Positions 10,600-21,443 of a stretch of 64,000 bases of DNA are shown piece by piece. Source of the stretch: Sipunculus nudus (taxonomy: Eukaryota; Annelida; Sipuncula; Golfingiida; Sipunculidae); NCBI GenBank assembly GCA_026874595.1, contig CM049307.1, forward strand, positions 35,322,862 to 35,386,861. The letters are read 5' to 3'. Made by a program: the position numbers and the translations under genes. The notes beneath the pieces were generated by a model. The model did no database searches. It saw only the letters and a list, made by a program, of their open reading frames with translations, and had not been told where the DNA came from. Numbering within the stretch: position 1 is the first letter of the stretch; the number at the start of each line of letters is the position of its first letter.

Positions 10600-12595
10600 A
10601 ATATAAAATCCCTGAGTTTTGAGACGGATTCACCTTTGCAGTTACCACTGGTCATAATTTTCATTGTACAAATGTACCTGGAAAGAGTGTATAGTATTTT
10701 TTAGATGGGCCAGCTCTGTAGGCCTGTACTTCTGGCCAGTCTCAGCTATTACATAACATGGCTGAGGATAGAGCCCCAGGATTATTACCTGTGATCTTTT
10801 TATAGTCACTGCTTGGGCTGCATCCAGCTCTGTCAGCAGCTTTGCATAACTCACAAAGACTGAGGTGTGCTAATCATGGCTCAACCGAAGAGCACTGGCT
10901 GGCTTACAGGACTGCATTGGCAAAGCAGAATACGATAATGAGCATGCATGGTGCTCATTTGAGACCATTACCTAGAGCGGACTCCCTCTGCAGTTCCATA
11001 GCCTTCCCCCTTCCAGTTAATAAGCTGATCGTCACTGAATAGGATTAACTTCTTCGTCAAAGAGGAGGTGTGAACTGTGGTGATCAAATATCGTCCTCCA
11101 GCTACACTGCAGCTAGTGACCAGAAGTGTAACTCCTGGCATACATTTATATACTTAATAAAAATTGATTGCTTCATGCTTGAGTTTTATTTTATATTTCC
11201 GTATAGCAAAATATAAATGGAAAACATGTTTAAACTTTAATTATGTAAATTATGCTAGCTTAACATCTGAATAGGTTTAATTTATAATTACTTAAAATAT
11301 TTAAAGGAGACACAAAGGCAATATTTGGTTAGTGCATGTATCTGAAATTTCTACTTATAAGTGGCAGTTATTCCGTGACACTCCGTCCTTACCAGCGAGA
11401 GTCCTTGAAAAGTCATAAAATCAGCAAACACGGTAACGCTGTCTACTCACAAAAGATGGTCATTCATTATAAATATAGAAAATAAATCATTTTTTAGCTC
11501 AGCTGACTATAATTCATCTGAGCTATAGTTGTGGTCCATTGACCATCGTCCCTCCGTCTGTCCGTCCGTCCGTTAGACTGGCACGTTTTGAAACCGTTAG
11601 ACCTACGCATAAAAAATTTGGCATTCTGTTAGATGTTGTCAAGATCTCCTACCAAACCGAAAGCTTGGTCACTGCGACATCGTTCCTTCGAGAAATTAAG
11701 GACAGACCTCATATTTCTATTAAAAACCTATTATCACACCTCAGGACTGCCTAATATCAAAACTATTTATCTGTATTTTTCCAAATATTTATCAAGGGTA
11801 TTCTCCTAATATTTCCTTAATACATGCCAGAAATTAAGACTGTTAAGTGTAAATTATATAAGTTTTGTGATTGAACATATTGGAGTTTGTACAAAATCAG
11901 GAAAAATATATCCGCACGTTACATGAAATATTTTAAGCTAGACCCTCTTTTCCAAGTATTTAAATTTGTTTAATTGAGATTCAATTGTATACCCAATATT
12001 AAATCAGAATTTTGTAAATTTTTGAAGTTATTAGCATAAGAATAAAATCAGTACCTTAAATTTTGCCCACATTTGAACATGGCACTTTTTTCCATGTAAG
12101 TACTGTTGATTTAATTTTCACAGCATGTAAACATACATATTTAATTTGATTAAATCTGAAATTTGAAAATAAAAGTTTGATAATAAGGCTAGTTAATAAT
12201 TTTGTTCTTGAGGCTCTTTTGTAGCCACTTGCTTTGTCCAGCTGCAGGAAACTACATCTTGGTTACTGGAAGTCAGCTACGCCAGGGTTCCTGATTTGTT
12301 ACAGTTATTAGGGGAGATCCCCTGTTGTGATAGGTGAACAGTAATTCTCCTATCACGGATTTAAGCTATTAAAGTCTAAAAGTTTAAAGCAACCTATACA
12401 TTCAGTTGTTAAAATTGCATATGTTAAACTTTATCCTATCATTCCAGTGCGGTGCGGGTGAGAGGCGATTTATAATTTAAAGGTGCGGGGAAGTGCGGGG
12501 CGGGTTTTCACAACTGCGGGGCGGGGCGGTTGCGGGCTGAAGGTTTGTTTTGCGGGGCGGGTGCGGGCTCTTTATTCCTGTCCACGTAAGGGCAC
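10600..12595 (+). mobile_element. GC-tailed interspersed repeat, copy 1 (contains a nested element)
   Basis: About 10907-11400 matches the reverse complement of 15918-16413. Landmarks are GGCAAAGCAGAAT, GGACTCCCTCTGCAGTTCCAT, AGGATTAAC, GCAGCTAGTGAC, TTAAAGGAGACA and GACACTCCGTCCTTACCA. Copy 2 ends directly in a GC-rich GCGGGTGCG tail. In copy 1 the equivalent tail lies at 12430-12590, separated by a (GGAC)n-family element at about 11487-12310. The simplest reading is a later insertion between body and tail. Short frames within it (for example 10642-10854) are disrupted and I do not count them as genes. Confidence 0.6.
11487..12310 (-). mobile_element. (GGAC)n/CAGCTGAGCTA-family element, inverted partial copy
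   Basis: It starts with TTTTAGCTCAGCTGACTAT and a (GTCC)n tract at about 11541-11575, then runs through the body in reverse to about 12310. It matches the reverse complement of 37140-37925, including GGCACGTTTTGAAACCGTTAGA near the tract and TGTCCAGCTGCAGG near the far end. The full-length relatives are at 24158-26716 and 28187-30577. Confidence 0.7.
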
Positions 12596-12596
12596 A

Positions 12597-12600
12597 AACG

Positions 12601-12631
<31 letters not shown>

Positions 12632-12656
12632 TTATATGTTTATATATATATGATAT
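12597..12656. repeat. (CA)n-(TA)n microsatellite
   Basis: An (AC)n run of about 20 bases passes into (TA)n and imperfect TATA-rich sequence. It lies just beyond the GC-rich tail of the interspersed repeat. Confidence 0.85.
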
Positions 12657-12890
12657 ATCCAGCTCTGTATAACTACTTGTGCAGGGCTCATGCATACAGG
12701 CTCATATTCATATATTAGTTATCCAGATTGGTCATGCATATGACATATGGCACTACATTCTTCGTGTTTGTTTATAATTTAGTTAACATACATATTATGT
12801 AAAGCTTTAGCAGACACCCAAATGAACAGGTGCATGGACTGGAATAAGGCTGGGTTGGTCTGTATTTTCCGTGCTATCTTCCTAAGCAAA

Positions 12891-14998
12891 CCTGCGTATA
12901 TGTAATTGTGTGCTGGCGTCTGTCGCCGTTCGTCCGTACGTAAACCCATACTATCTCAAAAACGGCATGTGACATGCTACTATCACCAAATTTTATGCAA
13001 AAAAATCAGTCATTTAAAAATACCTGTCTGATTTAGCTTATTTTTTTTGCCATCTGCATTAACTTAAATTTTATAAGGGAAAAGCTAAAAAAACTTTAAA
13101 AATATTCTCCGAAAATGTTTAGCCAAATTGTCCAGTATTTCACAGAAATGATCCGATGAACAATCTCTCTCAAGTTTGTTCGAATGTTTCGAGTTTTGTG
13201 ATTTTGTGGCCTAGTTGGTGGTTTTTGGCAGAGTTGTAGGAAGCTAAACTTAGTCATTAGGCAAAATAAACCATACTAAAATTCAATATCAGAAACGGCT
13301 GGAGCTTTCATCACCAAATTATATGCAAGTGTTGGTCACAGGAGTCATATTTGAAATTTAGGTATAGTCGACGCCATGCACCTGCATAAACCTTTTCTGT
13401 ATAAGGGTCATCGGTCATCAGTACATTAACCTATAATTTCTCAGGAATTGCAGGAGCACGTATCCCCAAATTTTACGCAAATCGGTCATCAGTTATTTGA
13501 ACTTAGTCAGTTTACCAAGTTTGACAATCTCAGAAACGACAGGATCTAGCATCACCAAGTTTTGTCCAAACGTTGGTCACATGACTCATTTGAAATTGAT
13601 TTTTTTTGTGGCGCCATCTACATTAAACTGTTTTTTACGGGCAAAAACCTAGTAATTTTAGCCTCTTTCAGCTTAACAATGTGTTATAATGAAACTGTCA
13701 AGCAGATGGGTTTAATTTTTTACAAGAATTATCCTACCGTAGGTTTCTTACAATCATAAGAATACATTGTGTTCATTGATTTTAGATATAGTCAGAAAAT
13801 CTGAAGTTGGTCTTATGACCGTTAGTAAGTCTATTTTAAACTGAGGGCTGCAATAGTTTTCTTCTGCAAAACTGTTGTTTCAACTTCTGTATCACTGCAC
13901 AAAAATGATTCTTAGGTGGCCTTTGTTCACGTTAACATGAATGATTTTTGGCAGAATTATTGGACCTTTAACAATGAAAGAACTGCGCGATATTGGTACC
14001 CAAAGTTAGATTTATTGTATTTACAAACTGAGCTCTCTGGGTTTATAAGCAGAGCTGTACAAGCAACATAAATAATTGGTTATATATCTAGCTTAGGTGT
14101 AAGATAAATTCATGAATAAAACATGTCTTTATTCTGATTTTGATTTCAAAAGGGATCTGTTATTATTCTAAAAATTTTGATAAAAAATCTTATGGATATG
14201 CAGCTTGAAGAAAGCATTGTAGCCCAAGTTTTTCGGTATGTATAAACAGTGTTTGCAACAGTCTGGCAATAGTCTGGATTTATTTGTAGCTTCGGCAGAC
14301 TGCCAACTGTTTTAGATTATGCAACAGGTCAAGAGTTTACTCAGTGCAGCCAGGTACAGGTAGAGAGTTCACTCGGTGCAGTAGGTGCAGCTGGCAGTTA
14401 GCTTCGCTTGACTTGTATATAATTAGCTGAGCTTAGGCAGCCAAGTGTACATGACTCAAGAGACGTTTGATGTGTCTGCCTGAAATGTTTGCTTGTCCAA
14501 GTATCTTTGATTGCTTTTTCGTACACAAGACTGGTTTCACCACCTACAGCGATTTTTGTACAGTGTATGTACTTGCTTATGTCTCAGGAGGGATTTGATA
14601 TATCACCCTGAAATTGTGCATATCTTTACATCTCGGATAACTTTGTCGTGTGCAAGACTGGTGGCACCACCTACGATAATGTTTGCACAGGGTATGTGCC
14701 TGCTTTTATCTCAGGAGGGATTTGACATATCAGCCTAAAATTATGCAGGTCCATACATCTCGGATAGTTTTGTTGTAAACAAAATTTTGGCACCCCCTAC
14801 AATTTGTTTTTATTTTGGTTTCATGCATCCGTGCATATAGTCCAAGAGTGGTTTGAAGCATCTGCATGAAAGTTTGCATGTCCATTCGTCTTCGATGGCT
14901 TTCTCGTTTGTACTCGAAAGTAATGGTTTAGCTTGGAAGCATTGTACCTGATGTATATCCCATTGCACAGGTTCGCATTAGGCCTGTAGGCCCTGTTA
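12891..14998. mobile_element. GCGAACCTGTG-ended element, diverged copy C
   Basis: Its layout equals copy A at 6068-7962. A left end AGCAAACCTGCG is followed by a CGTTCGTCCGT tract, then the same phrases in the same order: CAGAAACGGCTGGAGCT, ATCACCAAATT, TGGCGCCATCTACATTAA, CTGTTTTTTACGGGC. The right end is TTGCACAGGTTCGCATTAGGCCTGTAGGCC at 14970-14993. Its internal units at about 14510-14760 (GTGGCACCACCTAC, ATCTCAGGAGGGATTTGA) are more divergent than those in copies A and B, so it is probably an older insertion. Confidence 0.65.
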
Positions 14999-15168
14999 CT
15001 TAAACCTTCTTGTTTACGAGCATGATTGGACACGTTAAAGTAATATTATATATATATGTGTGTGCTAAAGTTCACGTGTATTATATCCATGTACTCGTTA
15101 TTCATAGTATATCCTCTGTGCGTGAGGATTTCGCAAGGTGTGCCTTCCTGATCTAACTGGACATGAAG

Positions 15169-15585
15169 CAGGGGCGTCAATATAGGAGGGGATGGGGGGT
15201 ATATATCCCCCCACTTTTTGGCAAGGGGGGATGGTCAATGTAATCATCCCCCCCCCCCACTTTTCAGAGAATAATTTTTATATATTTCAAATAAAATATA
15301 TAAATAAATAGAATGATTGACTTTGGTTCCATTTATAAGTTTTCTATGAAATATTAATAGATAAATGGTTTAGAATTAACTTTTACCTTATTTATAAAAC
15401 CTTATACATAAGATATATATATATTCGATATGTCACATGGTCATGTCTGTTTTATCCCAATTTTGACTACCCCTACGCCTGTCATCCCCTCCACCCCCCC
15501 CCCCCCCACCACCATTTCGAGTCAAATCTCCCCACCCTGCGAGTCACCCCCCCCCCCCACCCTTGAAGATAAATTGACGCCACTG
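15169..15585. mobile_element. hAT-type MITE with 8-bp target site duplication
   Basis: The left terminus CAGGGGCGTCAATATA and the inverse of the right terminus, CAGTGGCGTCAATTTA, match at 14 of 16 positions. The 8-mer ACATGAAG stands directly outside both ends (15161-15168 and 15586-15593). An 8-bp duplication with termini beginning CAG is the rule for hAT elements. The ~417-bp body has several C-runs and no coding frame, so it is non-autonomous and would need a transposase from elsewhere. Confidence 0.85.
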
Positions 15586-15689
15586 ACATGAAGCACCCCG
15601 AAAAATTAATTTTGTGGGTTCACAAGATTATATAGTGTGCATAAAATACACTGATCTCACACTCCCCTGATCCAATACCTTATATAATA

Positions 15690-16560
15690 TATGCTAAAGC
15701 CCCGCGCGGGCCGGAATTTAGAGCGCGCACCCGCCCTGCGCATTAAGCTTTCACCCGTCCCAACCCGCAAATAAATATAAGGTAAAACAAAAATGGAACC
15801 ACCCAAAAACATATAATTACTTATATGTATTATGAATCACAATCTTTTGTGAGTCGATGAAGTTCCTACTTTTTGATGATGGTAAATATATTTATGACTT
15901 TTCCATTTGTTTTCAATGGTAAGGACGGAGTGTCATAGAATTACCTCTATCAAATTCAATTATATATTCACTGCCGTACAAGTGGAAATGTCAGTAGCTG
16001 AAACACATCAAATACCCCCTTAAATTGTCTCCTTTAAATAGTTAAGGTAGGTATAAATTCAACATATTCAGATATTTTGGCTAACAACTTATTTAACCAG
16101 CTCTTTATATCTTTTATGCACATGCTGCAATACGGAAATACATAACAAAACTCAAGGATAAAGAGATCAATATCTATTAAATATGTATATTCATATAGGG
16201 ACACACTATAGTCACTAGCTGCACTAGTTGGAGGACAGTATTTGCTGACCACTGTTAACTCCTTTTATTTGACAAAGAGGTTAATCCTGTTCAGTGATGA
16301 TCAGCTAATAAGCTGAAAGAGGGAAGGGTATGGAACTACAGAGGGAGTCAAGCTCTGGGTGATAGTTGTGTACACAGAGATAGCTATCAAGAGCATGCAT
16401 TATTTATCTCATTCTGCTTTGCCCTTGTACTGCTGTAAACTATGGTATTCACCTATATGTTGTTTTGATCATACGAGCCAAAGGTATACCGATGGACCTC
16501 TGAGAGTAGTTGGTCACGTCTATACAGTCAGACAGAATTAAACTATTATCTCTACGGCCG
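15690..16560 (-). mobile_element. GC-tailed interspersed repeat, copy 2 (inverted)
   Basis: The reverse complement matches 10907-11400 over about 15918-16413, with CACTCCGTCCTTACCA, AGGAGACA, CAGCTAGTGAC and GATGATCAGCTAATAAGCTG (its reverse order) as shared marks. The GC-rich tail (GCCCCGCGCGGGCCGG and CACCCGCCCTGCGC) at 15698-15745 is directly adjacent. With copy 1 it forms an inverted repeat about 5 kb apart. Confidence 0.6.
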
Positions 16561-16879
16561 TAAACTTGACTCCTGATAGGCAGTTCAGGGCGTTATACAG
16601 AAGTTATAAAACTCTGTTTTCAGCGATGTACAACACTCTTCTGACACAAACATATGTATATTATATCTCTTGGTTACAATCTTATATATAGCAATATGAT
16701 CATATATAAAGAAACATTCATGGTTTGAAAACGTCCCCATCTTTATTTTCAGGCAGACTTGGGTGCCATGAGCCCTAATGCCCGACCGCAAAATTCAGTA
16801 GATCACAATTTAAAATCTTAACTTTATTTGCTTTATTATAAGTTTTTGCAAGTGTTTCAAGAATGTGTTTATTCAATGA

Positions 16880-16880
<1 letters not shown>

Positions 16881-16931
<51 letters not shown>

Positions 16932-16947
16932 CTATTATTATTATTAA
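16881..16947. repeat. (ATT)n microsatellite
   Basis: About 20 near-perfect ATT/TTA triplets with one interruption (AATCT). Confidence 0.9.
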
Positions 16948-17181
16948 AGCCTGCTGGGTTCAAAGAACCTTGTACATATATATAGGTATGGCATGCATGC
17001 TTGTTATCTAACTGCATGCTTGTTATTTGACTGTATGCTTGTTATTGTGAATGCTGTACAAACATGTTTGTCATATACTCACCCTCAGGGTGAGTCATAA
17101 TTAAACATCAGAGTTCGTCAGGTTCTTAACATTGGCCCACATTGCTTGTTGACAATGATCGACGTGCCATTGCATTATATG

Positions 17182-17184
<3 letters not shown>

Positions 17185-17258
<74 letters not shown>
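17185..17258. repeat. Compound (TA)n(GA)n microsatellite
   Basis: About 42 bases of TA pass directly into about 32 bases of GA. No associated coding sequence. Confidence 0.92.
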
Positions 17259-17259
<1 letters not shown>

Positions 17260-17264
<5 letters not shown>

Positions 17265-19985
17265 TACCTGGACTGTTGTTTACCTGTCTAAGAATAACTA
17301 CTGCATGTAAATCTTGCCATGCATATCCTGTAAACAATAAAATTACTTTGTAATTGTAAAATATAGAGCTTGCTGACTTAATTCAAATGCATGCAGGGGC
17401 AAACTTGCTACGATCATGTATGATTTGCACTAATATTAGGGGGATAACACTAACTGTCCTTTGCAAATTTGTCAATACATAATATTGGTAGGCAAGGTGA
17501 ACTGAATGAAAATTATAATATATTAAAATAGACCAATTTATTACCAAATTTACTTTAACTTAATTTTTAAGGAATGTTTCACATATAAACTTTTACTGAA
17601 TCACTTTAAGAGGATAAGGGTAACACCTCACACCTTACGCAGTGGCTACATTCCATTCCTATACAAGTTGTCATTCTACCACTGCTCCCACGGGGAGCTT
17701 TTCCCGTAGATCGCCATCACGGAAGCCGAGTATATATATTAGCACTGTGCCAAGCATGGCTGCTTGGACGAAAACATGGCTAAGTTAAAAAAGGTCAAAT
17801 GTTTCGACCAATGAGAGCTGGACATTCCCGTGTGTAAGCCAAGTTTAAACGTTTGGCACGGCGCCAATATACGTGGTTTCCCTGGTGGTGGTCTGCGGCA
17901 AACGTTTCTCTTGGGAGCAGCGGGTAGAACGAAACGGATCAAGGGAATAGACAAGGAAATGGGATGCCACCGCTATACGTGAGGAGTGTATAAGGTAACA
18001 TCTGCTGTTCATATTAGTGATAATAAGCATATCTAAGGGATCTGCTGGGAAAAATTAATATATCCGTGACCTATTGTGTTTTTGTTGGGCTTCCCATATC
18101 GGAGCTGGAAGGAGGCAGTTTTTGCTTGGAGGAATTTGCGAGGCCCAAATTAAAATGCATCTGACCATGACAAACAAAACCCTGTTCTTTTCTTAATCTA
18201 CTCAATGGAAGAGAACACTGCTGGAATTTAACATCGATAAGAGATTGTATAAAAATTAAACTATAAATAAGTTTTAAAAAACCTACAGAACTTGACGAAT
18301 ACATCAGTTTCCTTGGTGCTTATATTTTACATATCTAAAAGCTATGTAATTAAGTCTTCAAATTCCAGAACCGTATAAAACCGTCCTTTAAACACTTAAA
18401 CCAAGTGTGACCAAAACCTAATCAGATGAGATCATAAGATATGCCAGTCATGTCAATAAGAAGTAGAAGACCAGAGGGAAGACCACATTTCTATAGGGGA
18501 CGGAGTATAATCATATGAGGCATGCAGGGGTGATCGTCCAGGATGTCCGTCTAGGGGCCGACCAGGGTGTCCCGCCGGTACACCCATCCCGTACTGTTGG
18601 CTTCCCTGCACTAATCCTTATCTCCATGACCTAGCTCGGGTCCACATGTATGTGGTGATGGACATCATGAGAAATAGGAACACATGCCGGAGATATAGCT
18701 CAGGACCTGGATGTACGAAATTAAGCGTAGAATAACCTCTTATATATATTCCACCGGAGTAACCTTATACATGTTTAGTTACCGGAAACACGATCATGGC
18801 TTGTGTTATTTAGTATACAACTGGATAATATACACGCCTGGGCTATATACATAAATTCAGCTTGTATAAGGTAATCAACAAGGAGTACAAGGTTAGGTCA
18901 CGAGCTTGCAAGAAAAGAATAATACATCCAGATTTCTCTTTTATGTGTTCCTTTTTGTCACATGTATATATTCTTTGCTTGCAAAAGCCCACGCCCCACT
19001 TCATATATAATTATACATATATGAGAACAGCAGATGGTTCACCATAATATTTTAGTTATAAAACACTATACTTCATGTATATTTAATATGTCTCGTATGT
19101 GAACAAATCCCTTCGCTTTTAAAAAGGAGGTTAATAGACGGATATAGGCAAATAACTGACGGACGTAAAGGCTGCATGAATACTGCAGTGTCCATGGGCC
19201 TTGTTTACTATGAAAATGTGTGTGCAGGTGTGCTGGTGTGGTGTATTTAGAGGGGGGGGGGGGATTTTTAATCAACTGAAGATGTTGAGGTGGCAGTACA
19301 AGCCATATAGTGTTCGGATCAAGACTACTATAAGTAGATGTGCACGCCATATCAACATTTTCATCTGCTTGTCGAACTGTCGTTTTCCCGGGATTAGACA
19401 AAAAATGACCGTATTCTTTAGGGAAAAATATTAACTATTACTTACATGATTGACTATTCTTGCAGCAGTTATTAATAACGAGGCCAATTTTAGTCGGAAA
19501 ATGTGTCTCTCCGTCCGCCATGACGGCTTGACAGCGGAAACTGCGGTAGCCGAAATTAACTGCTTCAAACTCCAGTTCTCCCCGCCAGTGTAACGACCAC
19601 AAACTTTGTGTAGCAAACATATATGTTCTCATTTATTTAGCAAATAAAACACGACCGTATAAGCCTCAGATGTCAAATACTACCACGCAGCAGTAATTTT
19701 GATACGACCCTTAAAATATGCCATTGGACCTTCTACTCCACATTGTGATGCACCCACAAGTGTGGGTAATACATAAATTTCATGTTACAATTGTTAAGGC
19801 CGTATACTCAAAATATCATAAGGCAATCCTTAAGCTATCTGTTAGTGATTGTTAGATATTCCTAGTGACATAAACAGGACTATGAAAGAATATATATTCA
19901 TGGTAAATGTCGAATGAATAAAAGTGTGTTTATACTATTGATGTCTCAATCATTGGTCAATCGTTGCATGGGTAGAACAGGATTT
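17260..19985. other. Unique sequence without a recognised gene
   Basis: Some patches (about 17640-18000 and 18480-18720) are less AT-rich. At 17730-17760 a TATATATATTAG stretch is followed by GCATGGCTGC. The frame from that ATG closes after nine codons and no splice donor gives a longer frame, so I do not call a gene. No repeat family was recognised. Confidence 0.35.
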
Positions 19986-19989
19986 ACAG

Positions 19990-20640
19990 TATCCCAATCC
20001 AAAGAAATAACGACGTTAACCCATACTGTCTAAAAAACAACAGGGGCTAGCGTCATTAAATTTTTGCAAAATTAGTCACCTGTCAAATGTCAGATTGAGC
20101 TTATTTTGGGATCATGTGTCGACATACATTTTGCAGGGGAGAATGCGAAAAAAAAAACTTTTAAAATTTTCTTTTCCGAAACCAGTAATTATTATTTTTT
20201 CTTGTTTTTTTTTTGTTGTTGTTTTTTCTTGGGGGGGGGGGGGGGGGGGCTAGCTCAGCTGAACAAAGGTAGCTAGTTGTCCCCATGTGCTAGGTGTGGC
20301 AACTCCACTGACTCGTCTCTAGCCTGTGGCTAAATCTGAAACAGTTGGCAGTCTGCCAAAGCTATTTACATATAAATAGACAAAATCCTGGTCTGTTGCC
20401 AAACCCAAAACAATGTCTGCACTATGTCAAATCTGATTATAGATCCTGACAAAAGCTTTGCCCGTTTCATAATCTGTTTTTTCACAATTGAAAACTTTAC
20501 ATTTACTTGAAAATTAATTAAGTACTTTTCAAATAATGATCAGGTATATACTGTATATGTTATTATGGAAGCATTATACCTGACGTATATCACATTGCAC
20601 AGTTTCGCAAGAGGCCTGCATGAAGACCTTGGGTAAAATT
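19990..20640. mobile_element. Decayed fragment of the GCGAACCTGTG-ended family
   Basis: The opening TTAACCCATACTGTCTAAAA resembles the start of copy C at about 12943, and the end CATTGCACAGTTTCGCAAGAGGCCTG at 20593-20618 resembles the shared right terminus. The interior is mostly lost and holds a G-run at about 20231-20249. Confidence 0.5.
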
Positions 20641-21008
20641 ACTGATGCATTTTCATTTTGGAAGTTATGCTATACAAAGGAAAACTCATACGCAAATGGT
20701 TACACAATGAGGAATATTAACAGTGCGGCCATAATCGAGGCTTCAAGCTGCCTTCCGGTGTGCCCATGCTCTTGACACGTTTACGAGCGTCTGTTTATCC
20801 AGGCACTGGTAGGGACCAGGAGCCCTGGAGGTCAGGGAACTCGTCAACTGAAAGCAGTCCTTGAAAGAGCCCACAGGTTGTACTTTGTTTAACCATTCGG
20901 TTTCTATGCAAGCGCAAGTGCATCCACCCCCTATGTTAAGGAACAACTACAAGCCTAACTTTCTGGCTCAGTGTAACCGAACAAATACAATTTTGTATAT
21001 TATATATA

Positions 21009-21075
<67 letters not shown>

Positions 21076-21443
21076 CAGGTCGAGAACTCCCTCGTTGTCA
21101 AATTTGAACTTCCTCGATGTACCGATCACGATTCTGTGCTAAAGTTAAGATCACACATTCACGATTAGACCACGATCTGTCTGTAGCCACAAAAATGTGG
21201 GTGATAGTGAGAGAAGCTCAACGATGTCATCTGTTACGACGGCGCTCAGGGAAAGATCAAGGTAGCAGAACTCGCAAAAAAAAAAAAAAACCCTTATATC
21301 TAAAATCAACCCAAAAGCTATTTTAAAATCATTATAGACCCCATAAAGTATACATTATTTTAAACCTGTACAGTGTTCTTTCTGATGGTATTCACATTTT
21401 TTTTTTTAATTTTACACTAAAATTTACATGATTTTGTAATATA
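20641..21443. other. Unique sequence with a long (TA)n tract
   Basis: A (TA)n run of over 60 bases occupies about 21012-21074. Frames on either side are short and extended only by the dinucleotide repeat, so no gene is called. Confidence 0.5.
21012..21074. repeat. (TA)n microsatellite
   Basis: More than 60 bases of TA dinucleotide; the neighbouring open frames are extended only by this tract. Confidence 0.92.

Noticed and set aside
10642-10854. 70-codon minus-strand frame with protein-like composition
   Set aside because: It lies next to or inside the GC-tailed interspersed repeat, is not preserved in the inverted copy and matches nothing I know.
17730-17790. TATA-like sequence followed by GCATGGCTGC start context
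   Set aside because: The frame ends after nine codons and I find no donor site that would continue it in an exon further on.
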